This document shows positions 1 through 8,579 of a stretch of 57,853 nt of DNA, one piece after another. The DNA is taken from the NCBI GenBank assembly GCA_018608765.1, contig JABAYY010000064.1:1-57853 (forward strand), written 5' to 3'. This DNA is from Flavobacteriaceae bacterium (GTDB lineage Bacteria; Bacteroidota; Bacteroidia; Flavobacteriales; Flavobacteriaceae). A program made the translations under genes and the position numbers. The notes under the pieces were generated by a model. It had not been told where the DNA came from. It saw only the letters and a list, made by a program, of their open reading frames with translations, and made no database searches. Position 1 is the first letter of the stretch. Each line of letters begins with the position of its first letter.

Positions 1-52
1 TGGAAAGCGTGTATACGGCAACGTATCGAGGGTTCGAATCCCTTCCTCTCTG
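1..52 (+). tRNA. tRNA-Ser(GGA), 3' part only
   Basis: The window opens inside the anticodon loop. Bases 1-7 read T-GGA-AAG, that is U33, anticodon GGA, then purines, followed by the 3' strand of the anticodon stem (GCGTG). A long variable arm with a CGGCAA loop follows (about 12-27), which is characteristic of class II tRNAs such as serine. The T arm is GAGGG-TTCGAAT-CCCTT, and the acceptor 3' strand ends at the discriminator G at 52. The following bases are CAAA, so the CCA end is not encoded and must be added enzymatically. The 5' half lies outside the window. Confidence 0.9.
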
Positions 53-245
53 CAAATACCTTTGTGTTAATGACTTAGGCTTTTTAGTTGACAAAGAATC
101 ACTTTCTTTTTGAAATTAGTATTAAGATTTTCAACTAAAAATTTATCGAGTTTTGTCATTTTTATTTTGGTAATTACATTTTTTTTATATCTTTAACATC
201 TTGTAGAAACACTAATATTTTAATAAAAATCAACAACATAGAACA

Positions 246-1031
246 ATGAAAAGATTAATTCCAATTCTAGCTATTGCATTTGTAATGGCATTCGGGTCTG
301 TAAGTGCAACTTCATACACGAACATTAACATGAACTCTCTTACAACTACTATTGTAAGTCCAGTTCAAGAAGAAGCTGCTTCAGACAGTGCAGAAGAATC
401 TATCGGGTTTCACCAAGAACTAAAAAACAGATTTATTGAAGGTGGTCCTGGATTTATGGGGATCGTTTTGTTATGTCTTATTTTAGGACTTGCAATTGCA
501 ATTGAAAGAATTATTTTCTTAAACCTTTCAACTACAAACTCAAAAAAATTAATTGACCAGGTAGAGGGTGCATTAGCTTCAGGTGGTTTAGATGCTGCTA
601 AGGAAGTTTGTAGAAACACAAAAGGCCCTATCGCATCCATATTTTACCAAGGATTAGACCGTGCTAACGAAGATTTAGACTCCGCAGAAAAAGCAGTGGT
701 AGCTTATGGTGGTGTTCAAATGGGACAGTTAGAGAAAAATGTATCTTGGATTTCATTATTTATAGCTTTAGCACCAATGTTAGGATTCATGGGAACTGTA
801 ATCGGAATGATTCAAGCCTTTGATAAAATTGAAGAAGCTGGAGATATGCAACCATCACTTGTTGCTGGTGGTATTAAAGTAGCACTTTTAACAACGGTAT
901 TTGGACTGGTTGTTGCAATTATATTACAAGTCTTTTATAACTACATCATTGCTAAAATAGACAGCATCGTAAACGACATGGAAGATTCCTCTATATCATT
1001 AATGGATATATTGGTTAAAAACAAAAAATAA
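246..1031 (+). CDS. exbB: ExbB/TolQ/MotA-type proton channel
   Basis: Inner-membrane proton channel subunit of an ExbB-ExbD motor that energises TonB- or Tol-type transport across the outer membrane. The 261-residue protein has an N-terminal signal-like hydrophobic stretch (about 3-20), an acidic linker, a membrane segment at about 70-92, a cytoplasmic loop, and two segments near 168-193 and 207-233. The second of these carries the family signature APMLGFMGTVIGM (176-188). The N-terminal extra hydrophobic segment is usual in Bacteroidota ExbB. It is the first gene of a four-gene operon ending at 2613, and the two downstream exbD genes support the assignment. Start ATG 246 is chosen because it gives the hydrophobic leader. 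TolQ is the main alternative name. Confidence 0.93.
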   Translation: MKRLIPILAIAFVMAFGSVSATSYTNINMNSLTTTIVSPVQEEAASDSAEESIGFHQELKNRFIEGGPGFMGIVLLCLILGLAIAIERIIFLNLSTTNSKKLIDQVEGALASGGLDAAKEVCRNTKGPIASIFYQGLDRANEDLDSAEKAVVAYGGVQMGQLEKNVSWISLFIALAPMLGFMGTVIGMIQAFDKIEEAGDMQPSLVAGGIKVALLTTVFGLVVAIILQVFYNYIIAKIDSIVNDMEDSSISLMDILVKNKK

Positions 1032-1059
1032 TAACACCTCAATACTAAATTAGATAATT

Positions 1060-1500
1060 ATGGATTTACAAAAATTATTGAAAATTGTAGCTATTGTCAT
1101 CGGTGTGATTTCAATCTATTTTCTTGGAGATATTATATCTACTGGAAATGATCAGATAAGAGCTGGCGAAGGGAGCGGAACTGTAAACATGTTTATGTAT
1201 GTGTCTTATATTGTCCTAGCGATTGCAGTCCTTATTGTATTGGTTTTTTCAGTACTCAACTTAGCTTCAAATACTGCAGGATTGAAAAACACTCTTATAG
1301 GTGTTGCTGCTTTTGCAGTTCTAAGCTTGCTTTGCTACTATGGTTTTGCCAACGGCGTGGAAACACCCCTTAAAGATGGTAACATGCTCTCTGCAAGTGG
1401 ATCAAAGTTAATAGGTGCTGGTTTATACTTATTCTACCTATTAGCATTAATTGCTGGTGGAATCATGTTAGGATTTGGAATCAAAAAAATGGTAAAATAA
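1060..1500 (+). CDS. Small integral membrane protein of the ExbBD operon
   Basis: A 146-residue, very hydrophobic protein with four likely membrane segments: about 8-27, 47-69, 76-96 and 120-142. I recognise no catalytic motif. It sits 28 bases after exbB, and its stop is followed after one base by the ATG of exbD (1502), so it is almost certainly cotranscribed and probably translationally coupled. Position suggests an accessory membrane subunit of the ExbB-ExbD motor, but this is inference from neighbourhood alone. Confidence 0.8.
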   Translation: MDLQKLLKIVAIVIGVISIYFLGDIISTGNDQIRAGEGSGTVNMFMYVSYIVLAIAVLIVLVFSVLNLASNTAGLKNTLIGVAAFAVLSLLCYYGFANGVETPLKDGNMLSASGSKLIGAGLYLFYLLALIAGGIMLGFGIKKMVK

Positions 1501-1501
1501 T

Positions 1502-2107
1502 ATGGCTAAGCGATCTGCACCTGAAGTGAATGCTGGCTCAATGGCCGACATAGCCTTCTTATTGTTAATATTTTTCTTGGTCACAACAACCATAGAAAAG
1601 GATTCTGGACTCAACCGTAAACTTCCACCTATGGAAGAAGATGTTGAGCCGCCAATCATTAAGCAAAGGAATATTTTCACAGTACTCTTGAATGGTAAGG
1701 ATCAATTGCTTGTAGAGGAAGAATTGATGGAAATCAAAGATTTGAGAGCTGCGGCTATCGAGTTTTTAGATAATAATGGCGATGGAACTTGTACCTATTG
1801 TAAAGGGGTAAAAAACTCATCTTCATCAGATAATCCAGATAAAGCAATTATATCGTTAAAGAACGATAGAGAAACTACCTATGCAACGTATATATCAGTT
1901 CAAAATGAATTGGTAGCAGCTTATAATGTACTTCGAAATAGAAGAGCACTTGAAGTAGGACCTCCACAAGGATTTACAGATATGAATTTTGTAGAAATGC
2001 AAAAAAATTATAAAGATGCTCGCTTTGTAGGAAACAAAACAAAGTTGAAAGAAGTGATCAATCAGATAAAAGTAGAGTTTCCTCAGAAGCTTTCTGAAGT
2101 TCAGTAG
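1502..2107 (+). CDS. exbD: ExbD/TolR family biopolymer transport protein, long form with CxxC insert
   Basis: Single-pass partner of ExbB. The short cytoplasmic N terminus is followed by a membrane segment (about 15-32) holding the family Asp at residue 16 (MADIAFLLLIFF), the proton-responsive residue of ExbD/TolR. The rest is periplasmic. At 201 residues it is longer than typical ExbD (about 140), and the extra segment (about 90-115) contains C97-x2-C100 in a Gly/Ser/Asn-rich stretch, which could form a disulfide in the periplasm. It is followed by a second, shorter exbD, so the motor may use two different ExbD chains. Confidence 0.92.
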   Translation: MAKRSAPEVNAGSMADIAFLLLIFFLVTTTIEKDSGLNRKLPPMEEDVEPPIIKQRNIFTVLLNGKDQLLVEEELMEIKDLRAAAIEFLDNNGDGTCTYCKGVKNSSSSDNPDKAIISLKNDRETTYATYISVQNELVAAYNVLRNRRALEVGPPQGFTDMNFVEMQKNYKDARFVGNKTKLKEVINQIKVEFPQKLSEVQ

Positions 2108-2133
2108 TTTAACTAAAAAAGTAAAGAAACAAA

Positions 2134-2613
2134 ATGTCAAAATTTAAAAAGAAATCTGACGGAGGTACACCAGCCATTTCAACGGCCTCGCTTCCAGATA
2201 TTGTATTTATGTTGCTGTTCTTTTTTATGGTAGCTACCGTGATGCGTGAAAATTCTCTCAAAATCAAGAACGCACTTCCTGTTGCCAACCAAGTTGAAAA
2301 ACTTGATAAGAAAAACCCAGTAAGTTATATTTACATGGGAAAACCAAGTGCTGGCTTTGAAAAATATGGAACAGAATCTAGAATTCAACTCAACGATCAA
2401 TTTGCAGAACTTTCTGAAGTAGGTGCATTTATCGGTGCTGAAAGAGCTGCTTTAAGAGAGGAATTAATTCCATTTCTTACCGTTGCCCTTAAAGTTGATA
2501 AAGATGCCAATATGGGAATCGTAGGAGACGTCAAACAAGAACTTAGAAAAGTAAACGCACTCAAGATCAATTATACTACTGGTGTTGGTGATGCGTTGAA
2601 TAACATCAAATAA
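2134..2613 (+). CDS. exbD: ExbD/TolR family biopolymer transport protein, short form
   Basis: Second ExbD paralogue of the operon (159 residues), starting 26 bases after the first. A Lys-rich cytoplasmic tail precedes a membrane segment (about 20-38) with the conserved Asp at residue 22 (PDIVFMLLFFFMVA). The periplasmic domain lacks the Cys-containing insert of its neighbour. Last gene of the operon, followed by a clear terminator at 2638-2665. The pair probably contributes different subunits to one ExbB pentamer, as TonB-dependent transport in Bacteroidota often involves two ExbD genes; that point is general knowledge, not shown here. Confidence 0.92.
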   Translation: MSKFKKKSDGGTPAISTASLPDIVFMLLFFFMVATVMRENSLKIKNALPVANQVEKLDKKNPVSYIYMGKPSAGFEKYGTESRIQLNDQFAELSEVGAFIGAERAALREELIPFLTVALKVDKDANMGIVGDVKQELRKVNALKINYTTGVGDALNNIK

Positions 2614-2637
2614 AAAAGTACTTTAAAACATTTAAAA

Positions 2638-2665
2638 GGCATTCTACTTAGAATGCCTTTTTTTA
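2638..2665 (+). terminator. Rho-independent terminator after exbD
   Basis: Perfect 8-bp inverted repeat GGCATTCT/AGAATGCC with a 4-base loop, followed by a run of T. It begins 24 bases after the exbD stop and closes the exbB operon. Confidence 0.85.
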
Positions 2666-2699
2666 TTTAATTTAGTGTCATAAATCAAGGCCATCCCTT

Positions 2700-3383
2700 A
2701 TGAGATTTCGTGTATTTTTATTCTTTTTTTACAACTTTTGTGTCGGTGTTTTTGCCCAATCTATCAACGTAACTGAATTGGACAGTCTGTATAGAGAAGA
2801 CCAAATTTATATTGGAGTTACTTATAATGCCCTTATGAATTTACCGAATGGAGTGTCTCAAAGTAGTTTTTCCACGGGGTTTCATTTTGGTGTTATTAGA
2901 GACTTTCCTATCAACAAACAACGCAATATAGCCCTTGGATTAGGACTGGGGTTTTCCATTAATTCCTTTAATCAAAACATTAGGATTAGTGCTTCGAATC
3001 CCACTTCCTACACTATTTTGGAAGACATTGATTTCTCCAAAAATAATTTTTCTCAACACCTTTTAGAAATACCCTTTGAGTTTCGTTGGCGTACGTCTAA
3101 CTCTGAAACTTATAAGTTTTGGCGGATTTATGCAGGCCTTAAATTAGGGTATGTATTGGCTTCAAAATCTGTATATAAAGGAGCGCCAAGGGATGAAACA
3201 CACAGCAAGCTGTCTGGGTTAAATCCTTGGCAATACGGATTAACTATGAGCGTTGGGTATAATACGTGGAATGGATATATCTATTATGGCCTAAATCCAA
3301 TTTTTGACTCTATTTCATCTACAAGCGCACAGTCTATCGATATGAATGCATTGAAAATAGGTCTTATCTTCTATCTCTTATAG
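2700..3383 (+). CDS. Outer-membrane beta-barrel protein, PorT-like family
   Basis: A 227-residue protein with a signal peptide (about 1-19, cleavage near VFAQ) and then alternating hydrophobic/polar strands typical of a small outer-membrane barrel, e.g. IYIGVTYN near the N terminus and a final strand LKIGLIFYLL ending without charge. It resembles the OMP_b-brl_2 / 'PorT family' proteins of flavobacteria. It should not be equated with the T9SS component PorT without a search. It lies between the exbD terminator and an opposite-strand membrane gene, whose 3' end it overlaps by 6 bases. Confidence 0.75.
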   Translation: MRFRVFLFFFYNFCVGVFAQSINVTELDSLYREDQIYIGVTYNALMNLPNGVSQSSFSTGFHFGVIRDFPINKQRNIALGLGLGFSINSFNQNIRISASNPTSYTILEDIDFSKNNFSQHLLEIPFEFRWRTSNSETYKFWRIYAGLKLGYVLASKSVYKGAPRDETHSKLSGLNPWQYGLTMSVGYNTWNGYIYYGLNPIFDSISSTSAQSIDMNALKIGLIFYLL

Positions 3384-3986
3384 CCAGTGATTATACACTA
3401 AAAGTTGAGGGACTACGCCAACAAAAAGGCCTGCTACAAGTTCTTTGACAGTGTGTGCATTTAAATGCAATCGTGAACTCGCCATGGCTCCCATTACAAT
3501 TACAAAGAGGGCAAAAGCATTGCTAAAAGAATAGCCATAATGCAAATTAACCAGAGCCATAAAAATGAATGCACCCCCTGTACTCATCATGTGAATACTT
3601 GTTTTGAATTTTAAAACAGCTAAAATCGTTCCTAAAACTGCAGTCATCACAGCCCCTAAAAAAAAATAGTGTAATTCAACACATATCGGTTCTGATAAAA
3701 TTATAAAACTTAAATATCCCAGTATAATACCGTTCAGTAGTAAGGGCCAAATACGTTCTTTCGAAGTTTTTAGGTCAATGGAATGGACAAGCTTGAATTT
3801 ATTTAAAATAAAATACAAAAATAGTGGTACTACAACACTCCAAAGGATGATTGAAAGCAACCAGAAACTGATTTTAAATGGGTGGTATTGAAGCGGAGTT
3901 ACTGTAAAAAAATACACCGCACCCATCCATGGCATGAGTAAGGGGTGTAAAATATAAGAGATGCTTTTTAAAAATGTAGTTAACAT
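3378..3986 (-). CDS. Polytopic membrane protein with degenerate PAP2-like motifs
   Basis: A 202-residue protein with about six membrane segments. Three short motifs are reminiscent of the PAP2 (type 2 phosphatidic acid phosphatase) signature in the right order: KTSKERIWP (compare KxxxxxxRP), SIHMMSTGG (compare PSGH) and SRLHLNAHTVKELVAG (compare SRxxxxxHxxxD, with E for D). PAP2 enzymes dephosphorylate lipid phosphates at the membrane. The first two motifs are weak, so this may be a non-enzymatic relative. It converges on the barrel gene and starts 171 bases upstream of ileS, from which it is divergent. Confidence 0.7.
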   Translation of the reverse strand: MLTTFLKSISYILHPLLMPWMGAVYFFTVTPLQYHPFKISFWLLSIILWSVVVPLFLYFILNKFKLVHSIDLKTSKERIWPLLLNGIILGYLSFIILSEPICVELHYFFLGAVMTAVLGTILAVLKFKTSIHMMSTGGAFIFMALVNLHYGYSFSNAFALFVIVMGAMASSRLHLNAHTVKELVAGLFVGVVPQLLVYNHWL

Positions 3987-4128
3987 AGGTAGGATTCGTT
4001 CTTGTAATATTACTAAAAAAAATAGTATTTAGGGGACTCGTACAGCTAAAATCAAACCTATAAGTTTAAGAATTATTACTAAACTCAAAATGACCTGCGT
4101 TATTCGGTGGCTTTTTATTTAAATTTCT

Positions 4129-4136
4129 TAATTTTG
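4129..4136 (+). promoter_or_regulatory. Candidate -7 element (TAATTTTG) for ileS operon
   Basis: TAATTTTG matches the Bacteroidota -7 consensus TAnnTTTG and lies 21 bases before the ileS ATG. No clear TTG -33 box is seen at the usual 17-23 base spacing, so this is a partial match. Confidence 0.45.
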
Positions 4137-4157
4137 CGACCTTAATAGCAATGAATA

Positions 4158-7100
4158 ATGAGCGCGACATTTCCTGAGTATAAAGGACTTAACTTACCAA
4201 ACGTAGCAGACCAGATGCTGAAGTTTTGGGAGGACCATGATATTTTTGATAAAAGCATTACTTCTAGAGAAGGGAAACCTCCTTATGTGTTTTTTGAAGG
4301 CCCTCCATCCGCCAATGGATTACCTGGCGTACATCATGTTTTGGCACGTGCTATAAAAGATATTTTTCCACGCTACAAAACCATGAAAGGGTTTCAAGTA
4401 AACCGTAAAGCGGGCTGGGATACACATGGACTTCCTATTGAACTGGGCGTTGAAAAAGAATTAGGAATTACAAAAGAGGACATCGGTAAAACCATTTCTG
4501 TGGAAGATTACAATGCCGCCTGTAGAACAGCAGTAATGCGCTATACAGATATATGGAATGACCTTACACAAAAAATGGGGTATTGGGTTAATATGGACGA
4601 TCCCTATGTTACTTACGATCCAAAATACATGGAAAGTGTTTGGTGGCTTCTAAAACAAATTTACAATAAGAACCTTATTTATAAAGGCTATACAATTCAA
4701 CCGTATTCGCCAAAAGCAGGGACGGGCTTAAGCTCTCACGAGCTGAATCAACCAGGCACCTATCAAGATGTCACGGACACAACCATTGTGGCGCAATTTA
4801 AAGCAATAGAAACATCACTTCCAGAATTTTTACAGAATGAAGGACCTGTTTTGTTTTTAGCATGGACGACAACTCCTTGGACTTTGCCAAGTAATACAGC
4901 TTTAACTGTAGGTTCAAAAATTGAATATGTTCTTATAAAAACCTATAATCAATATACGTTTGAAGCTACTAATGTAGTAGTTGCAAAAGCTTTGGTTGGA
5001 AAACAATTTAACGGAAAATTTAAAGAAGTAGAAAATGTAGAAGGATTGGAAGGTTACCAGTCTTCAAATAAAAGCATTCCGTTTTTTGTTGTAAAATCGT
5101 TTACAGGAAAAGACCTTGTAGGGATTTCCTATGAGCAATTGTTAGAATATGCCCTGCCAAATGACAATCCTCAAGATGCCTTCAGAATTATCTCTGGAGA
5201 TTTTGTAACCACTGAAGATGGAACGGGAATAGTACACACAGCCCCAACATTTGGAGCGGATGATGCACTAGTTGCCAAACAAGCAACCCCAGAAATTCCT
5301 CCATTATTGGTAAAAGATGCAGATGACAATCTAGTTCCCCTTGTGGATTTACAAGGCCGATTCAGACCTGAAATGGGAGAGTTTGCAGGGCGATTTGTTA
5401 AAAACGAATACTACCCAGAAGGCGAAGCACCCGAAAAATCTGTTGATGTAGAGCTGGCAATTAAGTTAAAAACTGAAAACAAAGCCTTTAAGGTTGAGAA
5501 ATATAAGCACAGTTATCCAAATTGTTGGAGAACAGATAAGCCTATTTTATACTATCCGTTAGATTCTTGGTTTATTAAAATCACAGACGTTAAGGACCGC
5601 ATGTTTGACCTTAATCAAACGATTAATTGGAAACCAAAAAGTACAGGCGAAGGTCGTTTTGGAAATTGGTTAGCAAATGCAAACGATTGGAATTTATCAC
5701 GCTCACGTTATTGGGGAATACCACTTCCAATATGGCGGACAGAAGATGGAAAAGAAGAAATCTGTATTGGGTCTGTGGAAGAACTCAAATCAGAAATGCA
5801 AAAAGCAGTCCAAGCAGGAGTTTTGGAAAATGATATTTTTGAAGATTTTATTGTTGGAGATCAGTCGCTTGAAAATTACTCCAAAATTGATTTGCATAAA
5901 AACATTGTGGATACCATTACATTGGTATCGCCTTCTGGAAAACCAATGCACCGCGAAAGCGATTTAATTGATGTATGGTTTGACTCTGGAAGCATGCCGT
6001 ATGCTCAATGGCATTATCCATTTGAAAACAAAGACCTTATTGATGACAATAAAGCCTTTCCAGCAGATTTTATCGCAGAAGGAGTCGATCAAACACGGGG
6101 ATGGTTTTATACACTTCATGCCATTGCAACCATGGTTTTTGATTCTGTAGCTTATAAAAACGTTGTTTCAAACGGCTTAGTCTTAGATAAAAACGGACAG
6201 AAAATGTCCAAACGTTTGGGCAATGCAACCGATCCTTTCGAAACCTTATCTACTTACGGCGCTGATGCAACGCGTTGGTATATGATTAGCAATGCCAACC
6301 CGTGGGATAATTTAAAATTTGATGTAGAAGGTATTGAAGAAGTGAAACGAAAGTTTTTCGGAACCTTGTATAATACGTATTCCTTTTTTACTCTTTATGC
6401 AAATATTGATAAATTTAGTTATGCCGAGGCAGATATTTCAAGCCAAGACCGTCCTGAAATTGACCGTTGGATCCTTTCAGAACTAAATTCTTTAGTTGAA
6501 AAAGTAGATGCCTATTACGCGGACTATGAGCCTACGAAAGCAGCCCGTGTTATCTCTGAGTTTACACAAGAGTATTTAAGCAACTGGTATGTTCGCCTTA
6601 GCAGAAGACGCTTCTGGAAAGGGGAGTATGAAACCGATAAAATATCAGCATATCAAACCTTGTATACTTGCATGGTAACCATTGCAAAGCTTGGAGCGCC
6701 AATAGCCCCATTTTTTATGGATCGTTTGTATTTAGATCTAAATTCGGCTACAAATAAAGAAACATTTGAAAGTGTTCACTTAGCAGATTTCTCATCTGTG
6801 CAGGCGGCTCTAATTGATAAAAATTTAGAACGTAAAATGGAGCAAGCGCAAACAATTTCATCATTAGTGTTGTCCTTACGAGCAAAAGAAAAAATTAAAG
6901 TCAGACAGCCTTTACAAAAAATCATGATTCCGGTGAATTCCACCACTCATAAAGAAGATATTTTAGCAGTTGCGGATTTAGTAAAACATGAAGTTAATGT
7001 AAAAGAAGTTGAGCTATTAGAAGATGCTAGCGATATTTTAGTGAAACAAATCAAGCCAAATTTTAAAGCCTTGGGGCCTCGATTTGGAAAGGATATGAAA

Positions 7101-7565
7101 CTAATTGCCAATGCCATTCAAAATTTGAAACCTGAAGACATTAAGCAAATTGAAGAAAAAGGAGAGTTAGGTATTGAGATTAATGGAAAAAGTATTAATT
7201 TGGAGCGCAATGATGTAGAGATTACTTCTCAAGATATCGAAGGATGGTTAGTGGCCAATCAAGGAGCTGTAACGGTTGCTTTGGATGTTACTATTTCGGA
7301 GGCTTTGAAAGAGGAAGGAATAGCTAGAGAATTAGTCAATAGAATTCAAAATTTAAGAAAAGATTCTGGATTCGAACTCACTGATCGAATTGAGGTTTAT
7401 TTACAATCAGAAGTTGCTATTGAGAACGCTATAAAACAAAATTTAGAATATATTAAACTAGAAACATTAACGGAAGAGCTACACTTAGTAGCGCAACTAG
7501 ATACTGGTGTTGACATTTCATTTGATGCTATTAATACCAAGTTGCATATCCAAAAATCCATATAA
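4158..7565 (+). CDS. ileS: Isoleucine--tRNA ligase, type 2, with GVHH signature
   Basis: Charges tRNA-Ile with isoleucine in the cytoplasm. At 1135 residues it fits the long, eukaryote-like IleRS2 group. Landmarks: the N-terminal ATP-binding signature, normally HIGH, here reads G57-V-H-H60; the CP1 editing domain contains TWTTTPWTLPSNTA and GTGIVHTAPTFGADD; the second signature KMSKR is at 682-686; an anticodon-binding and C-terminal extension follow. The swapped GxHH form keeps the last His of HIGH but exchanges the Gly and first His positions. It heads an operon with a DksA-like gene two bases downstream and lspA. Type 2 enzymes are usually less sensitive to mupirocin (family knowledge). 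Confidence 0.97.
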   Translation: MSATFPEYKGLNLPNVADQMLKFWEDHDIFDKSITSREGKPPYVFFEGPPSANGLPGVHHVLARAIKDIFPRYKTMKGFQVNRKAGWDTHGLPIELGVEKELGITKEDIGKTISVEDYNAACRTAVMRYTDIWNDLTQKMGYWVNMDDPYVTYDPKYMESVWWLLKQIYNKNLIYKGYTIQPYSPKAGTGLSSHELNQPGTYQDVTDTTIVAQFKAIETSLPEFLQNEGPVLFLAWTTTPWTLPSNTALTVGSKIEYVLIKTYNQYTFEATNVVVAKALVGKQFNGKFKEVENVEGLEGYQSSNKSIPFFVVKSFTGKDLVGISYEQLLEYALPNDNPQDAFRIISGDFVTTEDGTGIVHTAPTFGADDALVAKQATPEIPPLLVKDADDNLVPLVDLQGRFRPEMGEFAGRFVKNEYYPEGEAPEKSVDVELAIKLKTENKAFKVEKYKHSYPNCWRTDKPILYYPLDSWFIKITDVKDRMFDLNQTINWKPKSTGEGRFGNWLANANDWNLSRSRYWGIPLPIWRTEDGKEEICIGSVEELKSEMQKAVQAGVLENDIFEDFIVGDQSLENYSKIDLHKNIVDTITLVSPSGKPMHRESDLIDVWFDSGSMPYAQWHYPFENKDLIDDNKAFPADFIAEGVDQTRGWFYTLHAIATMVFDSVAYKNVVSNGLVLDKNGQKMSKRLGNATDPFETLSTYGADATRWYMISNANPWDNLKFDVEGIEEVKRKFFGTLYNTYSFFTLYANIDKFSYAEADISSQDRPEIDRWILSELNSLVEKVDAYYADYEPTKAARVISEFTQEYLSNWYVRLSRRRFWKGEYETDKISAYQTLYTCMVTIAKLGAPIAPFFMDRLYLDLNSATNKETFESVHLADFSSVQAALIDKNLERKMEQAQTISSLVLSLRAKEKIKVRQPLQKIMIPVNSTTHKEDILAVADLVKHEVNVKEVELLEDASDILVKQIKPNFKALGPRFGKDMKLIANAIQNLKPEDIKQIEEKGELGIEINGKSINLERNDVEITSQDIEGWLVANQGAVTVALDVTISEALKEEGIARELVNRIQNLRKDSGFELTDRIEVYLQSEVAIENAIKQNLEYIKLETLTEELHLVAQLDTGVDISFDAINTKLHIQKSI

Positions 7566-7567
7566 TT

Positions 7568-7951
7568 ATGTCTATTGAAAATACAAGCAGATACTCGGAT
7601 AACGATTTAAAAGAATTCAAAGCGCTCATTTTAAAAAAAATTGACAAAGCGCAGCACGATTTAGATCTCATTAAAAGTGCTTACATGAATGATTTAAACA
7701 ACGGTACTGAAGATACATCACCTACCTTTAAAGCTTTTGATGAAGGCAGTCAAGTGATGAGTAAAGAATCAAATTCACAATTGGCTATCCGTCAAGAGAA
7801 GTTTATTAGAGACCTAAAAAACGCCTTAAACAGAATTGAAAATAAGACGTATGGTGTTTGTAGAGTGACAAAAAAACTCATCAACAAAAAACGTTTGGAA
7901 TTGGTTCCACACGCTACTTTAAGTATTGAGGCAAAGAACATGCAAAAATAA
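7568..7951 (+). CDS. TraR/DksA-family protein lacking most zinc ligands
   Basis: A 127-residue protein with an N-terminal helical region (about 10-95, likely coiled-coil hairpin) and a C-terminal segment corresponding to the DksA zinc finger. DksA proteins bind RNA polymerase through the secondary channel and modulate transcription with ppGpp. Of the four zinc Cys positions only C98 remains (YGVCRVT); the others are T101, S119 and A122 (LSIEAK against the usual LCIDCK). It is therefore expected to fold without a four-Cys zinc site. It sits between ileS (2 bases upstream) and lspA (one base downstream), a conserved flavobacterial arrangement as far as I recall. Confidence 0.85.
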   Translation: MSIENTSRYSDNDLKEFKALILKKIDKAQHDLDLIKSAYMNDLNNGTEDTSPTFKAFDEGSQVMSKESNSQLAIRQEKFIRDLKNALNRIENKTYGVCRVTKKLINKKRLELVPHATLSIEAKNMQK

Positions 7952-7952
7952 A

Positions 7953-8579
7953 ATGTCTAAAAAACAGACATTTTTATTAATTGCGTTGATTCTTCTTATA
8001 GATCAGACCTCAAAAATATATATCAAAACACACTTTGAACTAGGTCAAGAGTTTAAAGTATTTGAGTGGTTTAGAATTTACTTTATAGAAAACGAAGGCA
8101 TGGCATGGGGTGCAAAACTCAGTGATATTTCTTCTTTTATTTCGGATTCTAGTGCCAAGTTGTTTTTAACAATTTTTAGAATTTTTGCTGTCTGCGGAAT
8201 TGGCTATTGGCTTTATCAAAGCCTCATCAAGAACACTTCTAAGATATTAACTTTTGCACTTGCGTTGGTTTTTTCGGGAGCGTTAGGAAACATTATTGAC
8301 TCTGTTTTTTATGGCATTCTTTTCGACGAAAGTTTAGGGCAAACAGCGACCATATTCACTTCTGAAAGCTATGGAAATCTCTTTCATGGAAAAGTTGTTG
8401 ATATGCTTTATTTCCCCTTATTGAGAGGCTATTTTCCAGAGTGGATTCCATTTTTTGGAGGGAATTATTTTTCTTTTTTCGACCCTGTTTTTAATGTTGC
8501 TGACATGGCGATTAGCACAGGAGTTGGGTTACTTTTGGTGTTTAATAAACAAGTATTTCCAAAATCCTCAACGACCTAA
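7953..8579 (+). CDS. lspA: Lipoprotein signal peptidase (signal peptidase II)
   Basis: Inner-membrane aspartyl protease that removes signal peptides from diacylglyceryl-modified prolipoproteins. With start ATG 7953 the protein is 208 residues with four membrane segments. Family motifs are DQTSK (17-21), FIENEGMAWG (44-53), GNIIDSVFYG (112-121, catalytic D116) and FNVADMAIS (180-188, catalytic D184). It is longer than the E. coli enzyme because of an insert (about 122-175) between the catalytic aspartates, as commonly seen in Bacteroidota. A start at 7926 would overlap the upstream gene and add a non-conserved extension, so 7953 is preferred. The many lipoproteins in this window are its substrates. 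Confidence 0.95.
   Translation: MSKKQTFLLIALILLIDQTSKIYIKTHFELGQEFKVFEWFRIYFIENEGMAWGAKLSDISSFISDSSAKLFLTIFRIFAVCGIGYWLYQSLIKNTSKILTFALALVFSGALGNIIDSVFYGILFDESLGQTATIFTSESYGNLFHGKVVDMLYFPLLRGYFPEWIPFFGGNYFSFFDPVFNVADMAISTGVGLLLVFNKQVFPKSSTT

Noticed and set aside
2700-3383. Barrel protein as the T9SS component PorT
   Set aside because: Only the general barrel family is supported; the mature start does not show the PorT-specific opening I would expect and no T9SS core gene is adjacent.
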